From the NCBI GenBank assembly GCA_029987245.1, contig DALTWG010000039.1, positions 1-18,029 on the forward strand: a stretch of 18,029 bases of DNA, given 5' to 3'. The DNA is from Methanocorpusculum sp. GTDB lineage: Archaea; Halobacteriota; Methanomicrobia; Methanomicrobiales; Methanocorpusculaceae. The translations under genes were made by a program, and so were the position numbers. How positions within the stretch are numbered: the stretch's first letter is position 1; every line of letters starts with the position of its first letter. The notes under the pieces are model-generated. The model was not told where the DNA came from, did not search any database, and saw nothing but the letters and a program-made list of their open reading frames with translations. This document shows, piece after piece, positions 1 to 7,028 of this stretch.

Positions 1-68
1 GTGGTGATGTCCGTGGTGACTTCCGTGCAGGCATTACGGATTCATGCCCAAAGAAGCCCGCTTACCTC

Positions 69-142
69 TTTTCGTGTCATTTCGGTAGTTTTCGTGTTAG
101 CTTTTTTTCGTGCTTTTCGTGATAGTTTTCGTGTTTTTCGTG
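69..142 (+). repeat. Six direct copies of TTTTCGTG
   Basis: Exact copies of the octamer TTTTCGTG start at 69, 89, 105, 114, 126 and 135. Spacing is irregular (20, 16, 9, 12 and 9 bases), so this is not a simple microsatellite or a CRISPR array. No function can be assigned. An iteron-like protein-binding array or slippage-derived sequence are both possible. Confidence 0.8.
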
Positions 143-144
143 TT

Positions 145-160
145 GTGCGCGTTAGCGCAC
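145..160. repeat. Perfect 6-bp hairpin, GTGCGC/GCGCAC
   Basis: GTGCGC at 145-150 and GCGCAC at 155-160 are exact reverse complements separated by GTTA. The hairpin sits at the boundary between the G/T-rich and A/C-rich halves of the intergenic region. It could be a terminator stem for a gene left of the window or a structural element. Confidence 0.6.
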
Positions 161-190
161 CACCAAAGCCGTACGCCAGCAAAAATACCC

Positions 191-249
191 CACCGACCAA
201 AATCACCCCGCAAAAACCTCACCGACCAAAATCAACCCCCAAAAAACCC
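191..249. repeat. Two tandem copies of a 29-bp unit
   Basis: CACCGACCAAAATCA starts at 191 and recurs exactly at 220. Each copy is followed by a C-rich stretch and an A-run ending in CC. The two units abut with no spacer, which excludes CRISPR. Confidence 0.75.
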
Positions 250-299
250 CGCTCACTTTTTTCACCATGAAATACACTCCCCCATCCAAAACTAAATAC

Positions 300-334
300 C
301 TATATCCTCTCACTCACATATATTACTCACATAT
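300..334 (+). promoter_or_regulatory. Candidate promoter and direct repeat upstream of argD
   Basis: A TATATC element at about 301-306 lies a suitable distance upstream of the argD ATG at 337 for an archaeal promoter with a very short leader. ACTCACATAT occurs at 312-321 and again at 325-334, a 13-base period directly in front of the start codon, where a regulator could block initiation. No Shine-Dalgarno sequence is visible, which agrees with a leaderless or near-leaderless mRNA. The assignment rests on spacing alone. Confidence 0.35.
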
Positions 335-336
335 CT

Positions 337-1461
337 ATGAACACAGCACAACTTGATGCAAAATACTACATGCCCTGCTTCGGCAGAACGATGAAAATCG
401 TCAAAGGACAGGGCTCATACGTCTTCGACGAAGACCAAAACAAATACCTCGACCTCATCGCAGGCATCGCCGTCTGCTCCACCGGCCACTGCCACCCAAA
501 AGTCGTAGAAGCCATCTGCCGCCAGGCACAGGAACTCATCCACTGCTCCAACCTCTACTACGTCCCGGGACAAGCCGAACTCGCCGAAAAAATCGCCAGC
601 GCCTCCGGCATGGCAAAAGTATTTTTCGGCAACTCCGGCGCAGAAGCAAACGAAGCCGCCATGAAACTCGCCATCCGCGCAACCGGCCGCCACAAATTCG
701 TCTCCTTCAGCCACGACTTCCACGGCCGCACCATAGCAAGCCTTGCCGTAACCCACAAACCCGCCATACGCGAACCCTTTGAACCCTTAGGCATCACCTG
801 CGACTTCCCCGACTACGGCGACCTCGAAGCACTCAAAACCGCCGTAACCAAAGACACCGCCGCCGTCATCTTTGAACCCATCCAGGGCGAAACCGGCGTT
901 ATAATCCCCGGCGACGACTTTCTCCCCGGCATCCGCGACATCTGCGACGACGCAGGCGCAATAATGATCTGCGACGAAGTCCAGACCGGCATGGGCAGAA
1001 CCGGCAAATGGTTCGCATTCCAGCACACAAACGCCCGCCCCGACATCATCTCCTTTGCAAAAGGCGTCGCCTCAGGCCTGCCGATGGGCGGCATCGCCGC
1101 CCGCGAAGGCCTGGAGTTCACCCGCGGCGAACACGGAAGCACCTTTGCAGGAGGCCCCATCGCCTGCGCCGCAGGCAACGCCACATTTGACATAATCAAA
1201 GAAATACTCCCAACCATCGCCGCAAAAGGCGAACTCTTCCGCGAAGGCCTCGCAGCATTCAACCCGCGCGTGCGGGGTCTGATGATCGGATTTACCGCCG
1301 GAGACGACGCCGTACCCATCCAGGAATACTGCTTAAAGCACGGCGTATTAGTCAACGTCGCCGGAGACGGAAACATCAGAATCGTGCCTCCGCTTGTAAT
1401 CAGCGAGGAAGAAATCAGATTTGCCTGCAAGGTCATCAATGAAGCAGCTGGTTCGCTCTGA
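337..1461 (+). CDS. argD: Acetylornithine aminotransferase
   Basis: A 374-residue class III PLP aminotransferase that should convert N-acetylglutamate semialdehyde plus glutamate to N-acetylornithine plus 2-oxoglutarate in arginine synthesis. The PLP phosphate-binding NSGAEANEAAMK begins at N99. D213 and Q216 of the DEVQTGMGRTG motif would contact the PLP ring, and K242 in FAKGVASGLPMGG should be the Schiff-base lysine. Length is normal for ArgD, and GSTFAGGP and RIVPPL near the C-terminus also fit. It is the first gene of an overlapping four-gene group, and its end overlaps hisC by 23 bases. Codons up to about position 1250 end almost only in C or A, unlike the genes that follow. A related ornithine or 4-aminobutyrate aminotransferase is possible but less likely. 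Confidence 0.9.
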   Translation: MNTAQLDAKYYMPCFGRTMKIVKGQGSYVFDEDQNKYLDLIAGIAVCSTGHCHPKVVEAICRQAQELIHCSNLYYVPGQAELAEKIASASGMAKVFFGNSGAEANEAAMKLAIRATGRHKFVSFSHDFHGRTIASLAVTHKPAIREPFEPLGITCDFPDYGDLEALKTAVTKDTAAVIFEPIQGETGVIIPGDDFLPGIRDICDDAGAIMICDEVQTGMGRTGKWFAFQHTNARPDIISFAKGVASGLPMGGIAAREGLEFTRGEHGSTFAGGPIACAAGNATFDIIKEILPTIAAKGELFREGLAAFNPRVRGLMIGFTAGDDAVPIQEYCLKHGVLVNVAGDGNIRIVPPLVISEEEIRFACKVINEAAGSL

Positions 1462-2494
1462 ATACCAGGGAACAGGCTATGTTTTCGCCGCATCCCCGGC
1501 GGAAATAGCCAAAAAATACGGATTTGAAAAGATTGCCCTCATGGCAAGCAATGAAAATCCCTTCCCCCCCTCAGACCGCGTGCTGAAAGCGGCAGAAGCC
1601 GCGCTTTCCGGCGTAAACCGCTATCCCGACCCGAAGGCATCGGATTTTTCCGCGGCCGTGCGCAGATACATCCATGATGCACCGGTAGTTACCTCAGGTC
1701 TTGGCATGGACGGCGTTATCGAAACAACGATACGGACACTCGTTGCTCCGGGTGAAAAAGTGGTCATTTCCACGCCGACGTTTTCCGTTTACGGCCTCGA
1801 CGGCAAAGCGGCGTCCGCCCGGGTTGTAAACGTCCCGCGCAAAGCGGATTTCTCCGTCGATGTGGATGCATTTATCGCCGAAGCGCGCGATGCAAAACTT
1901 TCCTTCCTCTGCTCGCCGAACAACCCCACCGGAACCGTGACACCGCCCTCTGACATAGAAAAAATCCTCGATAATATCGAGGGCGTTTTGTTCCTGGACT
2001 GCGCCTACGTCGAATTCGCGGATGTCGACTATTACCCGCTGCTCTCGCATGAGAACCTGATTATCGGCCATACCCTGTCCAAAGTCTACGGTCTTGCAGG
2101 ACTTCGCATCGGCTACGCCTTCGTTCCGCAATGGTTTGTCGCGCCCTACACCGCGGCAGCGACGCCGTTTACCTTAAATAACGTCTCATCGGCCGCCGCC
2201 TGCGCGGCGGTCGCCGATACCGCGTATCGCGCCGGCTTTATTGCGCATGTACAGAAATGGCGGGCGAGGTTTGAACAGGAGATTCCCTATCCGGTCACCG
2301 CGTCCGGCGCGAATTTCGTGCTCATCAACGCAGCGCCGCAAAAATCCGATGACGCGGTAGCGTTTTTGGCGCAAAACGGCGTACTCGCCCGCTCCTGCGC
2401 AAGTTTCCCGGGCCTCGGCGATACCTATGTGCGTGTATCTGTGGGCGCCGACTGGGAATGCGAGCGGTTTTTGGCGGCGGTGAAAAAACTTTGA
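1439..2494 (+). CDS. hisC: Histidinol-phosphate aminotransferase
   Basis: A 351-residue class I/II PLP aminotransferase that should transfer an amino group from glutamate to imidazole-acetol phosphate in histidine biosynthesis. Family signatures are NENPFPPS near residue 38, CSPNNPTGT at 158-166, D187 and Y190 in LDCAY, and HTLSKVYGLAGLRIGY with the PLP lysine at K215 and an arginine at R223. The ATG at 1439 is chosen over an in-frame TTG at 1421. It gives the usual HisC N-terminus (MKQLVRSEYQ) and has AAGGTCATC just upstream. The gene begins inside the end of argD, and its stop shares one base with the next ATG (TGATG), which points to translational coupling. Confidence 0.92.
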   Translation: MKQLVRSEYQGTGYVFAASPAEIAKKYGFEKIALMASNENPFPPSDRVLKAAEAALSGVNRYPDPKASDFSAAVRRYIHDAPVVTSGLGMDGVIETTIRTLVAPGEKVVISTPTFSVYGLDGKAASARVVNVPRKADFSVDVDAFIAEARDAKLSFLCSPNNPTGTVTPPSDIEKILDNIEGVLFLDCAYVEFADVDYYPLLSHENLIIGHTLSKVYGLAGLRIGYAFVPQWFVAPYTAAATPFTLNNVSSAAACAAVADTAYRAGFIAHVQKWRARFEQEIPYPVTASGANFVLINAAPQKSDDAVAFLAQNGVLARSCASFPGLGDTYVRVSVGADWECERFLAAVKKL

Positions 2495-3006
2495 TGATCG
2501 GCATCACCGGGACTCCCGGTACCGGCAAGACTTCGCTCGCTAAAGCTTTGCGCGCCCTCGGGCATTCTGTCCTCGATTTAAAAACGACGGTCGGCCCCTT
2601 TGTGGAATATCATGATGCAAAGTGCGACTCGGATATCGTCGATGTGGACAAATGGGCCGACTCATTTGAGCCGGTGGATGGCTTCGTTGAGGGCGCGTTT
2701 GCGCATTATCTTGCCTGCGATAAAATAATTATTCTGCGCTGCAGACCGGACGTGCTTGAAGCGCGGCTTGCGCCGCGGGGCTATGCACCCGCAAAAATCC
2801 GGGAAAACTGCGAGGCGGAAGCCCTTGACATTATCTTATGCGAGGCGGCAGACGCCTTCGAGCCGCAACAAATTTATGAAATCGACACCACATGTATGAG
2901 TATAGATGCGATAACTGCCCAGGTACTTGCATTTGCGGAAGACAAACTCCCCGCTGCGTTTGGTTCTCTGGACTTTTCGGAATATGTGATGCAGTATGAG
3001 TCTTGA
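2494..3006 (+). CDS. AK6/Fap7-type adenylate kinase
   Basis: A 170-residue P-loop nucleoside monophosphate kinase of the archaeal/eukaryotic AK6 (Fap7, hCINAP) group. It should catalyse ATP + AMP = 2 ADP, and in studied relatives it also assists small-subunit ribosome maturation. The Walker A motif GTPGTGKTS spans residues 6-14. DIVDVDKW near 48-54, VEGAFAHY at 65-72, ILRCRPDVLEARLAPRGY ending at 97, and KIRENCEAEALDII at 101-114 follow the family order. EIDTT at 129-133 is typical of its last strand. The ATG overlaps the hisC stop, and an upstream in-frame start at 2458 would sit deep inside hisC and before the P-loop, so it is rejected. About 25 residues follow the conserved core. Confidence 0.88.
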   Translation: MIGITGTPGTGKTSLAKALRALGHSVLDLKTTVGPFVEYHDAKCDSDIVDVDKWADSFEPVDGFVEGAFAHYLACDKIIILRCRPDVLEARLAPRGYAPAKIRENCEAEALDIILCEAADAFEPQQIYEIDTTCMSIDAITAQVLAFAEDKLPAAFGSLDFSEYVMQYES

Positions 3007-3646
3007 ATCTCTTCGACCTAAAATTCAGTGGATATTAACACCGGTCGCGCGGTTTTTTTCCAAACTCCCGGTCGGTCCGAACTTCTGGACCGTAATGTCG
3101 TTATTTTGCGCGCTCGGCGCAGGTGTGGCGTTTGCCTTCGGTCAGCCGCTTCTCGGCGTTATTTTAGTTGTCTTAAATGCGTGTCTGGATGTGTTGGACG
3201 GCGGTCTTGCGCGCTATATGCAGATTGCAAGCCCGTTGGGCGATTATCTGGACCATGTCTTTGACCGGTATGCGGATTCATTCATAGTCATTGGCATTCT
3301 TGTCTGGGGCATGCAGACCTGGACCTGCCCGGTACCGTCCTGGGTTATCGGCATTGTCGCGATTACCGGCGTTCTTTTGTCCTCGTATCTTGGCACGCAG
3401 GCGCAGGCTGTGGGTATGAAGCGCAACTACGGCGGTGTTTTGGGGCGTGCCGACCGGCTGATTCTGCTGATAGTGTTTGGTATCGCGGAGTTTGTTTATC
3501 CGGCGAATGTGCTCTTCGGGCTGTCGTTTCTGGGATGGCTTTTGGTTATCTACGGTATTTTAGGGCATATCACAGCGGTACAGCGGTTCGCATCAGGCGT
3601 GTGCGAGCTGCGCAAAATGGAAAAGGAAAAGGAAAAGAAGGAATAA
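2996..3646 (+). CDS. CDP-alcohol phosphatidyltransferase, possibly archaetidylinositol-phosphate synthase
   Basis: A 216-residue integral membrane enzyme that would join a polar-head alcohol phosphate to CDP-archaeol, making an archaeal phospholipid precursor. The complete signature is visible: D65-x2-D68-G-x2-A72-R73-x8-G82-x3-D86-x3-D90, whose aspartates bind the catalytic metals. About six membrane segments can be drawn. GRADRLILL near 150-158 resembles the inositol-phosphate-using subgroup, but archaetidylglycerol-phosphate synthase cannot be excluded. The C-terminus is a short, highly charged EKEKKE tail. Its ATG lies 11 bases inside the adenylate kinase gene, and GTGAT just upstream may pair weakly with 16S rRNA. 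It is the last gene of the group. Confidence 0.88.
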   Translation: MSLESLRPKIQWILTPVARFFSKLPVGPNFWTVMSLFCALGAGVAFAFGQPLLGVILVVLNACLDVLDGGLARYMQIASPLGDYLDHVFDRYADSFIVIGILVWGMQTWTCPVPSWVIGIVAITGVLLSSYLGTQAQAVGMKRNYGGVLGRADRLILLIVFGIAEFVYPANVLFGLSFLGWLLVIYGILGHITAVQRFASGVCELRKMEKEKEKKE

Positions 3647-3651
3647 AATAC

Positions 3652-3676
3652 TTTTTTACCGGTGTTAAAACACCGG
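3652..3676. terminator. T-run and perfect hairpin between convergent genes
   Basis: Six T's at 3652-3657 follow the phosphatidyltransferase stop by a few bases and could end the rightward transcript. Immediately after, CCGGTGTT (3659-3666) and AACACCGG (3669-3676) form an 8-bp inverted repeat with a two-base centre. The stop codon of the convergent transporter gene (3665-3667) lies inside it, so the element may serve both directions. Confidence 0.55.
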
Positions 3677-5689
3677 CAGTTTCGGCTTTTGGGAAAACAC
3701 TGCAAACGTGTAATATATACAGAAAAGCAGACAGAAGATATCCACTAAAATAACAATATTCAAGAGTTCCGGATACATCGAAAGAGCCTCGAAAAAGAGC
3801 CCCGAAATACCAAACCCTGCAAGAACCAGAGAAAAAATAAGCATCGGCTCTTTTCTGAAAAGAGTGAAAGCGGCAAGAATCAGGATAAAAAGACCGGAAA
3901 TATAACCGGTCGTAAACGTATCCACCCACAACAGGAAGCCGAGTGTAATGGAAATAATGCTGAAAAACCAGCTTTTCCCGATGAAAAAGGCAAGAAGCCC
4001 GATAAGGATGAGCATAAACGCAAATACCAGAGAGGCATTTGCAATTTCTGCCGCATCGACACCTGCCCCCCCGGCAACTTCTGCAGCAAGCCACAGCGCA
4101 AAATCAGAGCATAGGAAAAGCGACCCGAGCATCACGCAGCTGCGTGCCGGTGTTACGGAGTCATTCCCGGTAAGAAGCGGATAAAGCGGCAGATTATATT
4201 TTTCCGCACCGCATACAATTGAAAAATACAGCATAACAGCGGCGGCAAAACTAATCAGAACAACAATAAACGGCGTTACCGCATAGCCCGATTCAATATA
4301 TTCGCGGATCACCATAAACGAATTCAAAAACACAACACCGGAATAGACATATTTCTGCCTGTCTTTTGTCGTTAAAAGAATCAGCGCAAGAATCAGGGAA
4401 AACAGCATAAACATAATGCTCATGTCAGGATATCCGCCGCTGACACAGTACGCCGTATTAGCCGCGCCGGAAAAAATAAAGGTAACCGCAGCAAGCCCGC
4501 GTTTGCGCAAACTAAAAAGCATGATGCCAAACAGCAGATTTGCTGCACTGATAATCATGAAAACAGGATAAATATTGCTCTCAAAGTCTGCCAGTGCCGC
4601 ATCCTTGGTTAATATCATGAAAATCCAGGCAAGAATCAGGATATACTGTATTGCAAGCGAAATAAAACCGGCTGCGGTGAGGTAATTTCGTGCCGTGTTT
4701 TTCGACGCCTCGCTGACGTTTGCAAAAAGCGGCGATTCGGCACACTCATCTTTATTTTCATTTTCATCCTTATTTTCATTAACAGTTTGCGCTGTATCCC
4801 GGTTTTTCGTGATGGTAAAGTAAATTCCCGGAATTACAAGAACCAGAGCGCCTAAAAAGAGAACGGAAAGCGTTTCTCCAAGGAAGATAATCGATATAAG
4901 AACGGCAATAAGAGGCGAAAATCCGGAAACAGCGCCGGTCTTTGCCGCTCCGAGATACCGCTGGGCATAGATGGTAAAAAACAGCAGCATGCCGGAAAAA
5001 ATAAAGCCGGCGACCATAATTACGCCGATGGAGGAAAGTTTCGGAACAGATTCACCCAAAAGGACAGCAAAGACAGCGCAGCCGAGAGAAATCCCGAAAC
5101 TTCGTATAAGAACAATTTCTGCAGGATTGCGGTTTGAAAGGCGTTTGGTGAAGTTAAAGTTGAATGCATAACAGACACAGGACAAAAGAATCAGAAGGGA
5201 GCCGGTGCCGAAGGTAAACGAGCGCAAATCGGTTGCAGAAAGCGCAATACAGCCTAAAACGGTAAATATTATCCCTATCCAGAGACGTTTGGTAATTTTT
5301 TCCTTGAAGAGCAGAAATGCAACAAGAGCGGTCAATGCTGCACCAAACGTGCTGACAAGCGAGGCATTGCTTGCCGTTGTCAGAAACAGACCCAGCGCGA
5401 ATAAGAGTGTCCCTCCGAGACTGGTGCCGATAGAGCCGAGAAGATACGCAATATCGGATTTTCTTACATGACACTTTGCATCAACAAGAGGGGTTTTTCG
5501 GGCAAACAGCACGATAAGAAGCATTCCGATGCATGCTCCGGCATTCATAAATACCGAGACAAAGACGGGTTCGGACCCGTACATCAGGAATTTGTTCACC
5601 GGTATCTTCGCACCCATAATCAGGGTGGCTGTCAGTGCGCATATTATAGCAAAGACATAGGTATTTTTCAGGTGAAACCGGAATGCCAT
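3665..5689 (-). CDS. EamA/DMT-type transporter fused to a second multi-spanning membrane domain
   Basis: A 674-residue membrane protein, about twice the usual length for this family. Residues ~10-293 form a complete ten-helix drug/metabolite transporter with two EamA-like halves, the first containing ASNASLVSTFGAALTAL and KEKIT and the second GAVSGFSPLIAVL and FLGETLS. The substrate is unknown. A hydrophilic acidic linker (~294-333) follows, containing the exact tandem hexapeptide NENKDE twice at 304-315. Residues ~335-665 add ten or more membrane segments that I do not recognise. This part appears duplicated: ~335-465 and ~511-638 share the order and spacing of helices around NLLFGIMLFSLRK and LIGLLAFFIGKS. 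It follows the HD-domain gene by 35 bases and may be co-transcribed with it. No frame break is seen at the junction, so the fusion appears real. Confidence 0.8.
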   Translation of the reverse strand: MAFRFHLKNTYVFAIICALTATLIMGAKIPVNKFLMYGSEPVFVSVFMNAGACIGMLLIVLFARKTPLVDAKCHVRKSDIAYLLGSIGTSLGGTLLFALGLFLTTASNASLVSTFGAALTALVAFLLFKEKITKRLWIGIIFTVLGCIALSATDLRSFTFGTGSLLILLSCVCYAFNFNFTKRLSNRNPAEIVLIRSFGISLGCAVFAVLLGESVPKLSSIGVIMVAGFIFSGMLLFFTIYAQRYLGAAKTGAVSGFSPLIAVLISIIFLGETLSVLFLGALVLVIPGIYFTITKNRDTAQTVNENKDENENKDECAESPLFANVSEASKNTARNYLTAAGFISLAIQYILILAWIFMILTKDAALADFESNIYPVFMIISAANLLFGIMLFSLRKRGLAAVTFIFSGAANTAYCVSGGYPDMSIMFMLFSLILALILLTTKDRQKYVYSGVVFLNSFMVIREYIESGYAVTPFIVVLISFAAAVMLYFSIVCGAEKYNLPLYPLLTGNDSVTPARSCVMLGSLFLCSDFALWLAAEVAGGAGVDAAEIANASLVFAFMLILIGLLAFFIGKSWFFSIISITLGFLLWVDTFTTGYISGLFILILAAFTLFRKEPMLIFSLVLAGFGISGLFFEALSMYPELLNIVILVDIFCLLFCIYYTFAVFSQKPKLPVF

Positions 5690-5724
5690 GGGATAGTATT
5701 ACTTGTATGTATCTGGCAATAAAC

Positions 5725-6939
5725 CTATGCAAACGCCCGGTCTGCTTCGCAAACGAGCGTTTTATCCACTTCTCCTTTGTCTGCTGCCTCCTGCAATATG
5801 GCAATCGCTTTTGCATGGGGCAGTCCTTCTTTGTACGGGCGTTTTTCAACCAGCGCCTGATAAATATCGCAGACAGTCATCATCCGCTCAAAAATGCCGA
5901 GGTCGTCTGCCTCAAGCCCGAAAGGATATCCTGTTCCGTTGAGTTTTTCATGGTGAAGGGAGGCCCAGCGGGCAATGTCTTCGAGGCCTTTGATGTCTTT
6001 TAAGAGAATCCATGTTCCCTGGGCATGGTTTTTGATTGTTTTGAATTCATCGTCGGAAAGCCTGCCGGCTTTTTCCAAAATAGCATTGGATATCATCAGT
6101 TTGCCTACGTCGTGCAGTGCCCCTGCAACATAGAGTTTGTCGCAGGTTTCGGTGTCATAGCCGAGGCGGCGCGCCAGACAGGAGACTTTTTCTGCGACGC
6201 CTATAGAGTGCTTTTCGGTAAATTCGGATTTGTAATCGGTGATGATGCCAAAGACTGCGGATATGTCTTTGAGTGCGGCAGGGGAAATTTCCACCATCGG
6301 GTGGAGGAGGTTTTCGTGCAGGTAGCGGGCGATGTTTTCATCGCGGAGGTTGTCAAAGAATTCCTCGGTGACGGCGCTTAAAAACAGGTCGGCGCTTTCT
6401 TTGTCTATCATGGCGCCGGTTTCTTCTTTTACCCAGGAAAGGAGTCGGAGGTAGCGTTCGTGTGTTACGGGTTCCTGGCTGAAATGGACGTCAATGCAGT
6501 CGGCAAAGTGCATAAGGCGGCCGAACAGGGGTGTTTCGCCCGCAGTTTTGCCAAATGCCCCGCCGCCGTCGGCTCTTTCGTGGTGATAGAGGACTGCGGT
6601 TTGGACACAGTCATAGAAGGGGAGTTTGGCGAGTATTTTCTCCCCTGCAGCGCAGTGGGCGGTCATGTTTTTTTCGGTGACGGCGCCGCCGTTGCCGAAT
6701 TCGTCTTTAAAATACTCGGTTAATGCGCAGTCATGAAACATGCCGGTCATGGTAAAAATATTGAGGTCGTGTTCGTTCATGCCGGCGGCTTTGCCGAGAA
6801 GATGCGCTATTGCTGCGACGCGTTTTCCGTGATAAGGGGTTATTTTAAGGATTTCCGCTTCCACGTAGTCGATGGCAACGGAGAGGGATTCCATGAAGCT
6901 GGCTATGTCGATAATCATGCGGATACCGTGTTTACTCAT
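5725..6939 (-). CDS. Tandem HD/HD-GYP domain protein, putative phosphodiesterase
   Basis: A 404-residue protein with two metal-dependent phosphohydrolase domains. The C-terminal one is a clear HD-GYP domain: H244, H276-D277 in LHDVGK, H305, H329-H330 in HHEKLNGTGYP, and D358. The N-terminal one repeats the ligand pattern (H37, H69-D70, H95, H119-H120, D147), but GYP is replaced by ERADGGGAFG. The spacing between ligands is nearly identical in both. HD-GYP proteins in bacteria cleave cyclic di-GMP or related dinucleotides, and the substrate here is unknown. No receiver or membrane domain is present. On the minus strand TTAATATC at about 6959-6966 would place initiation at the ATG, so the transcript is probably leaderless. 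The fused transporter gene lies 35 bases downstream. Confidence 0.82.
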   Translation of the reverse strand: MSKHGIRMIIDIASFMESLSVAIDYVEAEILKITPYHGKRVAAIAHLLGKAAGMNEHDLNIFTMTGMFHDCALTEYFKDEFGNGGAVTEKNMTAHCAAGEKILAKLPFYDCVQTAVLYHHERADGGGAFGKTAGETPLFGRLMHFADCIDVHFSQEPVTHERYLRLLSWVKEETGAMIDKESADLFLSAVTEEFFDNLRDENIARYLHENLLHPMVEISPAALKDISAVFGIITDYKSEFTEKHSIGVAEKVSCLARRLGYDTETCDKLYVAGALHDVGKLMISNAILEKAGRLSDDEFKTIKNHAQGTWILLKDIKGLEDIARWASLHHEKLNGTGYPFGLEADDLGIFERMMTVCDIYQALVEKRPYKEGLPHAKAIAILQEAADKGEVDKTLVCEADRAFA

Positions 6940-6958
6940 TTATTAATGGTCGTAAAAA

Positions 6959-6966
6959 GATATTAA
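6959..6966 (-). promoter_or_regulatory. Candidate TATA box for the HD-domain gene
   Basis: TTAATATC on the minus strand is centred about 24 bases before the ATG at 6939. With normal archaeal spacing this predicts transcription starting at or next to the start codon. No Shine-Dalgarno sequence is present, which fits. Confidence 0.35.
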
Positions 6967-7020
6967 CGCATCGCAAAGGGTTTTGCGGGGATGTGAGGGA
7001 GCAAAGGAGGGGCAGTCCGC

Positions 7021-7027
7021 AAAAAAA
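7021..7027 (-). terminator. T7 run after the surface-protein stop codon
   Basis: On the minus strand the TAA stop at 7029-7031 is followed almost at once by seven T's, the usual form of an intrinsic archaeal terminator. It separates this gene from the HD-domain gene downstream. Confidence 0.5.
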
Positions 7028-7028
7028 G

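Larger units (their letters stand above)
1..336. other. Non-coding region with repeats and a composition switch
   Basis: No convincing gene lies in this stretch. Open frames exist here, but they encode low-complexity proteins that simply translate the repeats. The first ~150 bases are rich in G and T and carry six TTTTCGTG copies. A GTGCGC/GCGCAC hairpin follows at 145-160. The rest, up to the start of argD, is rich in A and C and poor in G, and carries two tandem copies of a 29-bp unit. The last 40 bases hold TATA-like sequence and a short direct repeat that probably belong to the argD promoter. What lies to the left of the window is unknown. Confidence 0.6.

Noticed and set aside
191..249. 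Possible CRISPR remnant
   Set aside because: There are only two units, they abut directly without a spacer, and no cas-like gene is present.
1..270. Open frame of 89 codons starting at the window edge
   Set aside because: Its product is low-complexity and simply translates the TTTTCGTG and 29-bp repeats. There is no ribosome site, promoter or recognisable domain.
267..356. 29-codon upstream frame overlapping the argD start
   Set aside because: It has no Shine-Dalgarno sequence, its composition follows the A/C-rich background, and it would begin upstream of the likely transcription start.
813..1493. 226-codon frame antisense to argD
   Set aside because: It is a shadow of a strongly conserved gene whose biased third positions keep the opposite strand open; no domain is recognisable.
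3535..3753. Short frame spanning the convergent gene boundary
   Set aside because: It overlaps the phosphatidyltransferase and transporter genes and crosses the hairpin; no ribosome site or domain.
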